Shown here one piece after another: positions 8,566 through 16,055 of a stretch of DNA of 64,000 nucleotides (position 1 is its first letter; each line of letters begins with the position of its first letter). Position numbers and translations under genes: made by a program. The stretch spans positions 3,038,001-3,102,000 of the forward strand of contig NZ_CP014145.1 in assembly GCF_001542775.1 (NCBI RefSeq), written 5' to 3'. Source of the DNA: Microterricola viridarii. Its GTDB lineage: Bacteria; Actinomycetota; Actinomycetes; Actinomycetales; Microbacteriaceae. Below the pieces are notes generated by a model. It was not told the DNA's origin, did no database searches, and worked only from the letters and a program-made list of their open reading frames with translations.

Positions 8566-8889
8566 CTAGTCGAGGTGGAAGACTTCGGGCAGTTCCTTCC
8601 ACCACTCGCCCTCCGACCGATCGGCGAGGGGGCGCTGCAGCGGCTCGCACACGGCCCACCACTCCTGCGTGATCGGGTCGGCGGCCACCGCGGCCATGTC
8701 GCCCTCGTAGTCGTCCCCGACGTACTCCAGGTACGAGAACAGCAGGTCCTCGTGGCGGTAGATCGAGTAGTTGGTGACATGGGATGCCGCCAACCGCGCC
8801 AGCACACCGGGCCACGCGTTCGCGTGCAGCTCCTCGTACCGGGCGACGTTCTCCGGAGGGAGACCGATTACAGAGGCCACGCGCTTCAT
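8566..8889 (-). CDS. L-rhamnose/L-fucose mutarotase family protein
   Basis: A 107-aa single-domain dimeric alpha/beta-barrel protein (RhaM family) that interconverts anomers of a 6-deoxyhexose. Visible: MKRVASVIGLPPENVARYEE, the conserved HANAWPGVLARL helix, YSIYRHEDLLFSYLEY strands and the C-terminal WWKELPEVFHLD. The ATG at 8889 has an AGGAAAGG site; the TTG two codons earlier is less likely. It is the first gene of the minus-strand half of the catabolic cluster, and divergent from the FAH-family gene. Its presence beside a sugar dehydrogenase and lactonase argues for a free monosaccharide substrate. Confidence 0.88.
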   Translation of the reverse strand: MKRVASVIGLPPENVARYEELHANAWPGVLARLAASHVTNYSIYRHEDLLFSYLEYVGDDYEGDMAAVAADPITQEWWAVCEPLQRPLADRSEGEWWKELPEVFHLD

Positions 8890-9072
8890 GGACAACCTTT
8901 CCTAGGGGGCCTGGGAACACATCCCATCGTTTGTCCAACTCTGCCGGAGACGCCCAATCGGCCACCGGGTACACTAGACATCCGATCATTAGGATACCAG
9001 CAGGGCCGCGCGCGCGTCAGCAGTCCCGGCCGGGCAGCACTGATCCACGCCCCGAGAGAAGAGAGTAAGCCC
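8890..9072. promoter_or_regulatory. Divergent control region of the 6-deoxysugar catabolic cluster, with a candidate operator
   Basis: This 183-bp gap separates the two divergent halves of the cluster and must hold both promoters. A small interrupted palindrome, ATCC GATCATTA GGAT (8980-8995), sits near the middle in an AT-richer patch and could be an operator for a GntR- or LacI-type regulator, but no regulator gene is adjacent. TACACT at 8970-8975 resembles a -10 hexamer without a convincing -35. Confidence 0.4.
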
Positions 9073-9936
9073 ATGAAGTTCGCACGCCTCGGCGCCATCG
9101 GCCACGAGACCCCCACGGTGCTGGTTGACGGCACCCACTACGACGTCTCGTCGGTCACGCCCGACATCGACGGCGCCTTCCTCTCTTCCGACGGCCCCGC
9201 CGCCGTGCGCGCCGCGCTCGAGGCCGGCACGCTGCCCGCGATCGAGAACGCCGACGCCCTGCGCATCGGCGCCCCGATCGCCCGCCCGAGCGCCGTCATC
9301 TGCATCGGCATGAACTACGCGGCGCACGCCGCGGAATCCGGCTCGCTTCCCCCCGAGATCCCGATCATGTTCCTGAAGACCCCGAACACGGTCGTCGGCC
9401 CGAATGACACCGTCGAGCTCCCGCGCGGCAGCGAAAAGACCGACTGGGAGGTCGAGCTCGGCATTGTGATCGGCAAGCGCGCCTCCTACCTCGACTCCCC
9501 CGACGAGAGCATGGACCACATCGCCGGCTTCGTCGCCGCGAACGACGTCTCGGAGCGCGACTTCCAGATGGCCGTCTCCGGTGGCCAGTGGTCCAAGGGC
9601 AAGTGCGCGCCGGGCTTCAACCCGACCGGCCCCTGGCTCGTCACGCCCGACGAGGTCGACCACCAGAACCTGCAGCTGCAGAGCTGGGTGAACGGCGAGA
9701 TCCGTCAGGACTCGAACACCGTCGACCAGATCTTCAACGTCAAGCACGTCATCTGGCACCTCAGCCAGTACCTCGCCCTCGAGCCCGGCGACCTGGTGCT
9801 CACCGGCACCCCCGAGGGCGTCGCCCTCTCCGGCCGTTTCCCCTACCTGGCAGCCGGCGACGTCTGCGAGGTCGAGATCGAAGGCCTTGGCCGCCAGCGC
9901 CAGCAGTTCATCGCACACGAGAAGAGCAACTCATGA
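9073..9936 (+). CDS. Fumarylacetoacetate hydrolase-family protein, probable 2,4-diketo-3-deoxy-L-fuconate hydrolase
   Basis: A 287-aa protein with a short N-terminal domain and a C-terminal FAH catalytic domain. Seen: CIGMNYAAHAAESG, the metal-binding acids in DWEVELGIVIGK, the loop VAANDVSERDFQM, GPWLVTPDEV and the closing LTGTPEGVALS. The ATG at 9073 is preceded by a GAGAGAAGAGAG purine tract. In the oxidative L-fucose/L-rhamnose pathway an FAH-family enzyme cleaves the 2,4-diketo acid to pyruvate and lactate, which fits its overlap (ATGA) with the following SDR gene. Alternative: an acylpyruvase-type hydrolase of aromatic breakdown; the sugar neighbours make that less likely. Confidence 0.85.
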   Translation: MKFARLGAIGHETPTVLVDGTHYDVSSVTPDIDGAFLSSDGPAAVRAALEAGTLPAIENADALRIGAPIARPSAVICIGMNYAAHAAESGSLPPEIPIMFLKTPNTVVGPNDTVELPRGSEKTDWEVELGIVIGKRASYLDSPDESMDHIAGFVAANDVSERDFQMAVSGGQWSKGKCAPGFNPTGPWLVTPDEVDHQNLQLQSWVNGEIRQDSNTVDQIFNVKHVIWHLSQYLALEPGDLVLTGTPEGVALSGRFPYLAAGDVCEVEIEGLGRQRQQFIAHEKSNS

Positions 9937-10685
9937 CCCAGGAATTCACGAACCTCGTCGCCGTCGTCACCGGCGGCGCCTCCGGCATCGGCGCTGCCAT
10001 CGCGGCCCGCCTGCACGAGCAGGGTGCCAGCGTGGCCGTGCTCGACCTGCGCCCCGAGGGCGCGGACGCCGCACACTTCGCCGTGCAGGCCAACGTGGCC
10101 GACTCCGCATCGGTCGAGGCCGCCATCGCCGCCGTCGCCGAGAAGTTCGGCCGCATCGACATCGTGATCAACAACGCCGGCATCGGCGCGCAGGGCACGA
10201 TCGAGAGCAACGATGACGACGAGTGGGCCCGCGTCTTCAACATCAACGTCACCGGGATCGCCCGCGTCACCCGTGCGGCGCTGCCCTACCTGCGGGTGTC
10301 GCCATCGGCAGCCGTTGTCAACACCAGCTCGATCGCCGCGACCGCCGGGCTGCCGCAGCGCGCGCTGTACACGGCGTCGAAGGGCGCCGTGCTCTCGCTC
10401 ACCCGCGCCATGGCCGCCGACCACCTGCGCGAGGGCATCCGCGTGAACTGCGTGAACCCCGGCACCGCCGACACCCCCTGGGTGACCGGACTGCTCACCA
10501 AGGCGGCCGACCCGGTGGCCGAGCGCGCCGCACTGAACGCCCGCCAGCCGCACGGCCGCCTCGTGGCCGCCGACGAGGTCGCCGACGCCGTCGTCTACCT
10601 GGCCAGCCCGCGCTCGGGTTCGACCACCGGCGCCTCAATCGCCGTCGACGGCGGCATGCAGAACCTGCGTCTGCGCCCCGAGTAG
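9933..10685 (+). CDS. SDR-family dehydrogenase, probable 2-keto-3-deoxy-L-fuconate dehydrogenase
   Basis: A 250-aa classical short-chain dehydrogenase: nucleotide-binding TGGASGIG, NNAG motif, active-site Ser in NTSSIAA and YTASK with the catalytic Tyr and Lys; it ends with the C-terminal IAVDGGM typical of the family. The start overlaps the FAH stop by four bases (ATGA), so the two are translationally coupled. In context it would oxidise 2-keto-3-deoxy-L-fuconate to the 2,4-diketo acid that the FAH enzyme cleaves. The dehydratase that should act between lactonase and this enzyme, and a dedicated transporter, are not in the window. Family certain, substrate inferred. Confidence 0.87.
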   Translation: MTQEFTNLVAVVTGGASGIGAAIAARLHEQGASVAVLDLRPEGADAAHFAVQANVADSASVEAAIAAVAEKFGRIDIVINNAGIGAQGTIESNDDDEWARVFNINVTGIARVTRAALPYLRVSPSAAVVNTSSIAATAGLPQRALYTASKGAVLSLTRAMAADHLREGIRVNCVNPGTADTPWVTGLLTKAADPVAERAALNARQPHGRLVAADEVADAVVYLASPRSGSTTGASIAVDGGMQNLRLRPE

Positions 10686-10721
10686 CCAGACCGCGTCACA
10701 GCTCCGCACAGGCCTGAGTGG

Positions 10722-10760
10722 GCAGGGGAGGCCAGTTCCTGAGGGACTGGCCTCCCCTGC
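10722..10760. terminator. Strong hairpin terminator after the sugar operon
   Basis: Perfect 15-bp stem (GCAGGGGAGGCCAGT and ACTGGCCTCCCCTGC) around a 9-base loop, 36 bases after the SDR stop. It is followed directly by the T-containing tandem repeats rather than a clean U-run. Confidence 0.75.
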
Positions 10761-10804
10761 TTGCTTCTGGCTTGCTTCTGGCTTGCTTCCGGCTTGCTTC
10801 TGCC
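10761..10804. repeat. Four tandem copies of an 11-bp repeat
   Basis: TTGCTTCTGGC occurs twice exactly (10761-10771, 10772-10782), then as TTGCTTCCGGC and TTGCTTCTGCC. The run abuts the terminator hairpin. It is non-coding and its copy number is likely to vary between strains. Confidence 0.85.
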
Positions 10805-10902
10805 GCCGCGAGCGCCCATTCGCCCCGCAAAGGTAGGATGTCTGTTTCGTGCTGGTTGCTCTGCGCTCCCGAGTCGTGTCGGGCACCCACTAGCCTGATG
10901 CC

Positions 10903-11505
10903 ATGATCGACCCTCGGGAAACGACCGTTGTCGCCGCCGACGACGCGAGCGGCGCAACCGTCGCGCCGCGCGCGCACCGCACGCCGCGCTGGCTGCGGGC
11001 CATCGGCGCGGTGCTCGTCTGGATCGTGATCGTGGTGAGCCTCGCCGCCATCACCGCACTCGTGCTCGTGCCGCGGGTGGCCGGCGCGACGCCGTACACG
11101 ATCCTCACCGGCTCGATGGAGCCCGACATGCCGCCCGGCACGATCGTCGTGGTGAAGCCCCAACCGTTCGACCAGATCCGGCAGGGCGACGTGATCACCT
11201 ACCAAATCGAGTCGGGCAAGCCCATGGTGGTGACGCACCGCGTGGTGGGCGTCGATGTCGTCGCCGGAGAGACCCGACTGGTGACGCAGGGGGACGCCAA
11301 CGATGCACCGGACGCGCTCTCTGTGCGCGAGGTCCAGGTGAAGGGGGTGGTCTGGTACCACGTCCCGATGATCGGCTATGCGACCAACCTGATCGACGAT
11401 CAGACCAAGGGAATCGCGGTTCGCGTGCTCGGCGGACTGCTGATCGGCTACGCCGTGTTCGCGGGGCTCTCTTTGCTGTTTAAGCGCAAGAAAGTAACCA
11501 TTTAG
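10903..11505 (+). CDS. SipW-like (ER/archaeal-type) signal peptidase I
   Basis: A 200-aa membrane peptidase of family S26B. One membrane segment near residues 34-57 (VLVWIVIVVSLAAITALVL) precedes the catalytic domain and another lies near the C-terminus before KRKKVTI. Catalytic Ser71 is in LTGSMEPDMPPG; the base is His112 in VVTHRVVG, not the Lys of ordinary bacterial LepB, and the third conserved block is GDANDAPD. This Ser-His arrangement defines the SipW type, which processes biofilm-matrix proteins with alternate signal peptides in Bacillus. Four exported proteins follow on the same strand and three carry that type of signal, so they are its probable substrates. It is probably not the housekeeping enzyme. 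Confidence 0.9.
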   Translation: MIDPRETTVVAADDASGATVAPRAHRTPRWLRAIGAVLVWIVIVVSLAAITALVLVPRVAGATPYTILTGSMEPDMPPGTIVVVKPQPFDQIRQGDVITYQIESGKPMVVTHRVVGVDVVAGETRLVTQGDANDAPDALSVREVQVKGVVWYHVPMIGYATNLIDDQTKGIAVRVLGGLLIGYAVFAGLSLLFKRKKVTI

Positions 11506-11634
11506 CGGGCCAAATCCCTCAGCGTTTCGCTAATTTTTGCTCAGTTTCCATTCCGATGCTCTGCGCCGTTGTCAGTATGAGTGCCCGGTGGCTCGCGCTC
11601 GACCCACTGACCCTACTCACGGCAGGACACCGCA

Positions 11635-12234
11635 ATGAAGAAGATCACCAAGGCCGCCATCGCCGGCACCGTTGGAGCGGCGCTCCTCGTCGGCGGAGCC
11701 GGCTCGCTCGCGTTCTGGACCGACACGGACAGCGGCCCGCAGGTTCAGATCCAGTCGGGCAACCTCGACCTCGGCAACCTCACGACGGCAACCACCACGT
11801 GGACCATCCGACAGAACGCCAGCGGTGTGAATCCCGGCCAGGCCGCCACCCCGGTCGTGAACTACGTGCCGGGCACTGACAAGATTGTTCCCGGCGACGT
11901 GCTGACCACCACCGTGAACGTTCCGGTGACCCTGGTCGGCAAGAATCTCAAGGCCGCGCTGACCGTCACCCCCACCGTGACAGCCGTCACGGGCGCCCCG
12001 TCGGCCGACGCCAAACTGGCCGCTGCGCTCTCCATCTCCGTCGTCTCCATCAACGGAAGCGCCCCCTCTGCCACGAATTCGGCCAACCTGACGCCGGCCA
12101 ACATCACCGCCGGCACCGTTCCGGTGCAGATTGCGGTGACGTTCCCGTGGACTGCAGACAACGACACAAAGATCGGCAACCTGAACTTCCAGGCGGCCTA
12201 CAACCTGACGCAGATCCCAGTCGCCACCCCGTAA
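11635..12234 (+). CDS. Secreted protein with alternate (SipW-cognate) signal peptide, TasA/camelysin-like
   Basis: A 199-aa exported protein starting MKKITKAAIAGTVGAALLVG. The signal peptide runs into GAGSLAFWTDTDSG, the alternate processing region found in SipW substrates. The mature part is rich in Ser, Thr, Ala and Val with regular beta-strand spacing (for example VVNYVPGTDKIVPGDVLTTT), no cysteines, and ends in LTQIPVATP. It is likely to form an extracellular beta-sandwich, possibly fibrous as in TasA; that is inference. It follows the signal peptidase gene by 129 bp and is separated from the next gene by a strong hairpin, so it may be made in excess of the downstream proteins. Confidence 0.85.
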   Translation: MKKITKAAIAGTVGAALLVGGAGSLAFWTDTDSGPQVQIQSGNLDLGNLTTATTTWTIRQNASGVNPGQAATPVVNYVPGTDKIVPGDVLTTTVNVPVTLVGKNLKAALTVTPTVTAVTGAPSADAKLAAALSISVVSINGSAPSATNSANLTPANITAGTVPVQIAVTFPWTADNDTKIGNLNFQAAYNLTQIPVATP

Positions 12235-12243
12235 CACCCCGTA

Positions 12244-12279
12244 CAGCGGGATCGCGGACCCTCCGCCGCGATCCCGCTG
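12244..12279. terminator. Hairpin between the first and second exported-protein genes
   Basis: Perfect 14-bp stem (CAGCGGGATCGCGG and CCGCGATCCCGCTG) with an 8-base loop, 10 bases after the stop of the TasA-like gene. Lacking a U-tract, it may be a partial terminator or a stabiliser that sets the TasA-like protein above the rest of the operon. Confidence 0.65.
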
Positions 12280-12348
12280 GCCGGCGCTTACCCCCGCTGG
12301 CCTGCACCCAACTCACCTGTGCACCATTCGACGAACCCGAGACGGTCG

Positions 12349-12993
12349 ATGAAACACACCCTCCCCCTCGCGCTGGCCGCCGGCCTCGCCGCTGTGCTGC
12401 TGCTCGGCGCTCAGGGCTCGATGGCCTACCTGACGGATGCCGCAGCCGGCCCCGCCACGGTGATCCAGTCCGGCAACCTCAGCATGACCGTCAGCGCTCC
12501 GACGGCGGTCGCCAACGAGGTGTACGGCACGGTTCCCGCCGGCATGGTGGTGCGAACCTCCGGCGCGAACAACACCCCGGGCATCATTCCCGGCATCCAG
12601 CGGCAGAGCTACACCTACACGGTCACCAACACCGGCAGCGCCCGCGCCACCGCGCGCTTGAGCGCCTCTCTCGCGTTCAGTGCGCTGACCGAGCCGCGTT
12701 ACTCCGCACTGCGCACTGCACTGCAGGTGTCCGTGTCGATCGACGCAGCACCTGAGGTCGTCGTGGTGGCGGCAGGCTCCATGCCCACCGCGGCCGGGGC
12801 GATCGCCGTTCCCGCACAAACACTCGTCTTCGCGCCCGGCGTTGCCCACACCGTCACCGTGCGTTTCTCCATCCCGGCGACGAGCGGAACCCCCTTCGCC
12901 ACGGTGGGCGGTCGGAGCGCCGCAACCAGCGCCGCCACCCTCTTCACACTCACCCCGACATTCACGCTGACCCAGGTACCGGTGGCCTCATGA
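12349..12993 (+). CDS. Second exported protein with alternate signal peptide
   Basis: A 214-aa protein beginning MKHTLPLALAAGLAAVLLL, with processing region AQGSMAYLTDAAAG, clearly parallel to GAGSLAFWTDTDSG in the preceding protein. Both mature parts start with a QSGNL motif (VQIQSGNLDLGN and VIQSGNLSMTV) and both end in LTQ[IV]PVA, so they are paralogues. The body is beta-rich, with a conserved-looking YTYTVTNTGSARATARL strand pair similar to surface and filament proteins. ATG 12349 has only a weak SD (GAGACGG); a GTG at 12319 is the alternative. The stop overlaps the next start (ATGA), indicating coupled translation. Confidence 0.82.
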   Translation: MKHTLPLALAAGLAAVLLLGAQGSMAYLTDAAAGPATVIQSGNLSMTVSAPTAVANEVYGTVPAGMVVRTSGANNTPGIIPGIQRQSYTYTVTNTGSARATARLSASLAFSALTEPRYSALRTALQVSVSIDAAPEVVVVAAGSMPTAAGAIAVPAQTLVFAPGVAHTVTVRFSIPATSGTPFATVGGRSAATSAATLFTLTPTFTLTQVPVAS

Positions 12994-13988
12994 CCCCTCC
13001 ACTGAACGCCCTCACCGGTGTTGGGCCGGGTGCGCGGCAGCAGCGCCGCGGCAGACGTCTCCTTATCGCCGCCCTCGTGGCGGGGGCGGCCGCACTGCTC
13101 ATCCCGAGCGGCGTGACGGGGGCGTACTGGACAACTGCCGCCGCCGGCAACGCCGTCACTCCGGGGGCCGGCGACTGGTGCGCAACCCCTGACCCGGCCA
13201 CGAACCCCCGTGCTTACCGGCTCAGCGACTTCCCGACAGTGCCCGGTAGCGAGGGCACGCAGGTGCGCATGATCGCCGTCCCCGTCGCCAACAACGCCGC
13301 ATGGAATCCCGCGGGAGGCAACCGAACACTCGCCGTCAAGGTGTCGAGCTGCGCCACCACGCTCAGCAGCTTCAGCCTGCGGGCCACGGCCTGGTCGAAC
13401 TCGACGGCCCCCGGGGCCATCACCTGGGCAAGCGGCTCCGGCATCACCCCCGGTTCGCGCCTCGATCTGACGCAGGGCTACGGTCTCGAGGTCCAGGCGC
13501 TCGCCCGATGGGGCGTGCTCCCGCCCAACACGGGCGGCACCGCGGCCACGAACTCGAACGCCCGCCGATTCAGCTGGCTGGTCAGCACCCCCCGTTCCAC
13601 CGCGAGTGTCAACGGCAACCCCACATGCGCCAACCGCAACACCTGCACGCCGTCGCTCCTGGAGATCAACGGCAACACCGCGTCGACCGCGAACACCTGG
13701 GTCGCGGCCGGATCGCCCACCGCCACGTTCCCGCCGTCCTACGTGTACCCCGCAGAGACCTATGCGGTGAACACGAACTCCTCGGGCGGTACCGACTGGG
13801 CCGCGGCCGCCGGGCTCGCAGCCGGCCAGGGCAACAACGGCAGCCTCGCCAGCAGCGTCACTCTGGTGCCGAGCACGGGTGACACCGCGCTGAAGAACGT
13901 CGACGGCAACCTGATGCAGTGGGTCGTCATCGAGTGGTGGGGCGGAACCCCGTCGACCGACCTCATCGCAGAGATCGTGCTGCAATGA
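12990..13988 (+). CDS. Third exported protein of the SipW operon, unknown function
   Basis: A 332-aa protein. The N-terminal hydrophobic segment (LLIAALVAGAAALLIPSGVT) is followed by GAYWTTAAAGNAVTPG, again the alternate signal-processing pattern. The mature domain contains paired cysteines (DWCATPD with SSCATT, and NPTCANRNTCTPS), many Asn, Thr and Trp residues and a C-terminal MQWVVIEWWGGTP stretch. No known enzyme motif was found. It overlaps its neighbours on both sides by four bases, so the three last genes of the operon are translationally coupled. A surface-structure or adhesin subunit is the simplest guess from context. Confidence 0.75.
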   Translation: MTPPLNALTGVGPGARQQRRGRRLLIAALVAGAAALLIPSGVTGAYWTTAAAGNAVTPGAGDWCATPDPATNPRAYRLSDFPTVPGSEGTQVRMIAVPVANNAAWNPAGGNRTLAVKVSSCATTLSSFSLRATAWSNSTAPGAITWASGSGITPGSRLDLTQGYGLEVQALARWGVLPPNTGGTAATNSNARRFSWLVSTPRSTASVNGNPTCANRNTCTPSLLEINGNTASTANTWVAAGSPTATFPPSYVYPAETYAVNTNSSGGTDWAAAAGLAAGQGNNGSLASSVTLVPSTGDTALKNVDGNLMQWVVIEWWGGTPSTDLIAEIVLQ

Positions 13989-14737
13989 GCGCGCGGATGA
14001 CGCGGCGCACTGCCCGCACTGCCCCCACGGCCATCACCGTCATCGTCGGCGGAGCGGCCGCCAGCGCCCTCCTGCTCGGCACGGGCCTCCTCGCCGGCGT
14101 AGGAGCGGAGCCCGCCTGGGCCGCCAACTGCGACCGTGACTGGTCGGTCACCCTCGACGACGGCAGCCCGGTCACGACGCGCACGCTGTTCGCCGACGAG
14201 CGGATCAGCCCCGGTGCCAGCCTGGACGGTTCGTTCCGGGTGACCACCGGCCGCGACATCCGCGGGCCGCTCGAACTGCGGGCGGTGCGCACGGGCCCCA
14301 CCACGGACGCCGCCCTCGAGGCCGACACCGTGATCACCCTGAGCGGCGCGAGCCGATCGGTGACCCGCTCGCTCGCCGAGCTGCTCGACGACGACGGCAC
14401 TGCGCGCGTCATCGACGCGCTCACCCCCGGCGCCCACGACATCGGCATCACGGTGCAGCTGCCGTTCGACTCCGCCAACACAACTCAGCTCGGGACGATC
14501 CCGTTCCAGCTCGAGGTCACGGTTTCCGACGAGCACACGCTTGTCGGCTCAGACCCCGAAGCATGTGCTTCACCGCCGGGCGGGGACGGCGGGGCGGGCG
14601 GCGGTTCCGGCGGGGCCGGGACCGGGCTTGCCTCCACCGGCGTCGAGGGGGGCACGGGGCTCGCCCTGGGTTCGCTGCTCCTCGGCGCCGGGTTTGCCGG
14701 TGTCGTCGCTGCGCGGCGGCGCCGACGCGAGCAGTAG
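13985..14737 (+). CDS. LAxTG-anchored surface protein ending the SipW operon
   Basis: A 250-aa exported protein. It has an N-terminal signal (TAITVIVGGAAASALLLGTG, then AEPAWAANC, an ordinary Ala-x-Ala cleavage site), a beta-rich middle with one N-terminal and one C-terminal cysteine, a Gly/Pro-rich linker (about residues 197-211) and a sorting signal: LASTG, a hydrophobic stretch (GLALGSLLLGAGFAGVVAA) and RRRRREQ. LAxTG is the motif used by class E sortases in high-GC Gram-positives. No sortase gene is in the window. It is the likely wall anchor for the other exported proteins, which have no sorting signals of their own. Confidence 0.82.
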   Translation: MSARMTRRTARTAPTAITVIVGGAAASALLLGTGLLAGVGAEPAWAANCDRDWSVTLDDGSPVTTRTLFADERISPGASLDGSFRVTTGRDIRGPLELRAVRTGPTTDAALEADTVITLSGASRSVTRSLAELLDDDGTARVIDALTPGAHDIGITVQLPFDSANTTQLGTIPFQLEVTVSDEHTLVGSDPEACASPPGGDGGAGGGSGGAGTGLASTGVEGGTGLALGSLLLGAGFAGVVAARRRRREQ

Positions 14738-14759
14738 CGGCGGCCGGCACCGCCCCGGA

Positions 14760-15365
14760 CTAGTTGCCGAGGCTGCCGGCGGTCGACTCCTCGACCGCGC
14801 TGCGGTGGAAGTTCTGGAACGAGCGTGACGCGGTCGGGCCGCGCTGGCCCTGGTAGCGCGAGCTGTACTCGGCCGAGCCGTAGGGCTTCTCCGACGGCGA
14901 GGAGAGCTGGAAGAAGCACATCTGGCCGATCTTCATGCCCGGCCAGAGCTTGATCGGCAGCGTCGCGACGTTGCTGAGCTCGAGGGTGACGTGGCCGGTG
15001 AAGCCGGGGTCGATGAAGCCGGCGGTGGAGTGCGTGAGCAGGCCGAGACGGCCAAGCGAGCTCTTGCCCTCGAGGCGGGCCGCGATGTCATCCGGCAGGG
15101 TCACCTGCTCGTAGGTGGCGCCGAGCACGAACTCGCCCGGGTGCAGGATGAATGGCTCGTCGGGCTCCACCTCGATCAGGTGGGTGAGCTCCGGCTGGTC
15201 CTCGGCCGGGTCGATGAAGGGGTACTTGTGGTTGTCGAACAGCCGGAAGTAGCGGTCCAGGCGCACGTCGATGCTCGAGGGCTGGATCATCTCGGGCGAG
15301 AACGGCTCCATGCGGATGCGCTCGGCGTCGAGGTTGGCCTTGATGTCACGGTCTGAGAGAAGCAC
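14760..15365 (-). CDS. dcd: dCTP deaminase (possibly bifunctional with dUTPase activity)
   Basis: A 201-aa cytosolic enzyme making dUTP (or dUMP) from dCTP for thymidylate synthesis. Characteristic blocks: [53 protein letters not shown] with the substrate-binding Ser and Arg, [15 protein letters not shown] with the catalytic Glu, and MKIGQMCFF. Length and motifs match actinobacterial Dcd, whose mycobacterial members also hydrolyse dUTP; which applies here cannot be told by eye. It is transcribed away from the SipW operon, with the stop 22 bases from that operon's stop (convergent). Confidence 0.95.
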   Translation of the reverse strand: MLLSDRDIKANLDAERIRMEPFSPEMIQPSSIDVRLDRYFRLFDNHKYPFIDPAEDQPELTHLIEVEPDEPFILHPGEFVLGATYEQVTLPDDIAARLEGKSSLGRLGLLTHSTAGFIDPGFTGHVTLELSNVATLPIKLWPGMKIGQMCFFQLSSPSEKPYGSAEYSSRYQGQRGPTASRSFQNFHRSAVEESTAGSLGN

Positions 15366-15374
15366 GGTGCCAGC

Positions 15375-16055
15375 TTAACGGGCTGGCCGGGGAGGCAGGG
15401 CCAGCACCGCCGCGGTGAGAAAACAGAGCGCCCCGATGAACGTGCCCGCGTTCGCAATGGCGGCATTCCGCAGCTCGCCGGATGCCGGATCCACCGCGGC
15501 CCCGATGGCCGAGGCGCCGAAGGCGAGCGAGCCGGCCATGCCGAACCACGTCGACCACCAGCTGCGCGCGTTCGGATCCCACAGTGACTCGCGATCGGTG
15601 GTGGCCACCACCGCGAGGCCGCTCGCGATGAGGAAGGCGACGGAGCCGTAGGCGTCGGGGCGCCACACCATCCGCGCCGAGATCTCGGCGCCGTTGCTCT
15701 GCAGCAGGGCGGCGAGTGTGCTGACGTTGAACAGCAGCGTGCCGACAAACTGGATCGCCGCCGCGAACCAGTCGAAGCGGGCCGCCTGCGAGGAGCCGCG
15801 GTGCGGCAGCGGGCGACCGGTCAGCAACAGCTGAATCAGCGCGGCCGTGGTGAAGAAGAGTGAGCCGACGAAGTAGGTGAGGTTGTCGAGCGTCACCCCG
15901 ACGGCGTTGGCGTAGCCGGGCCAGGCGCCCAGCGCGAACAGCACGGAGCCGATCGCGAAGCCCCAGGACTCGCGGCGCAGGCGCAGGGTGCGCCCGGCGC
16001 CGCGACCCCACCTAGTGCGCGAAGTGGCTGCGCTGCGGCCGGGCACCGCCCTCAC
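15375..16055 (-). CDS. YrhK-like polytopic membrane protein
   Basis: A 226-aa protein with six or so hydrophobic segments (for example GFAIGSVLFALGAWPGY, YFVGSLFFTTAALIQLLL, FVGTLLFNVSTLAALL). The pattern FVGSLFFTTAA followed by FxGTLLFNVST resembles YrhK-domain membrane proteins of actinobacteria; function is unknown. The GTG start at 16055 overlaps the gadB end by 44 bases; a second GTG at 16046 has a better GAGGG site, and starts further in are possible. It lies in the same direction as gadB upstream and dcd downstream, so the three may be co-transcribed. Confidence 0.7.
   Translation of the reverse strand: MRAVPGRSAATSRTRWGRGAGRTLRLRRESWGFAIGSVLFALGAWPGYANAVGVTLDNLTYFVGSLFFTTAALIQLLLTGRPLPHRGSSQAARFDWFAAAIQFVGTLLFNVSTLAALLQSNGAEISARMVWRPDAYGSVAFLIASGLAVVATTDRESLWDPNARSWWSTWFGMAGSLAFGASAIGAAVDPASGELRNAAIANAGTFIGALCFLTAAVLALPPRPAR

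Noticed and set aside
11506..11634. Promoter for the TasA-like gene
   Set aside because: TTGCTC and TTGTCA hexamers are present but no -10 at acceptable spacing could be paired with them.
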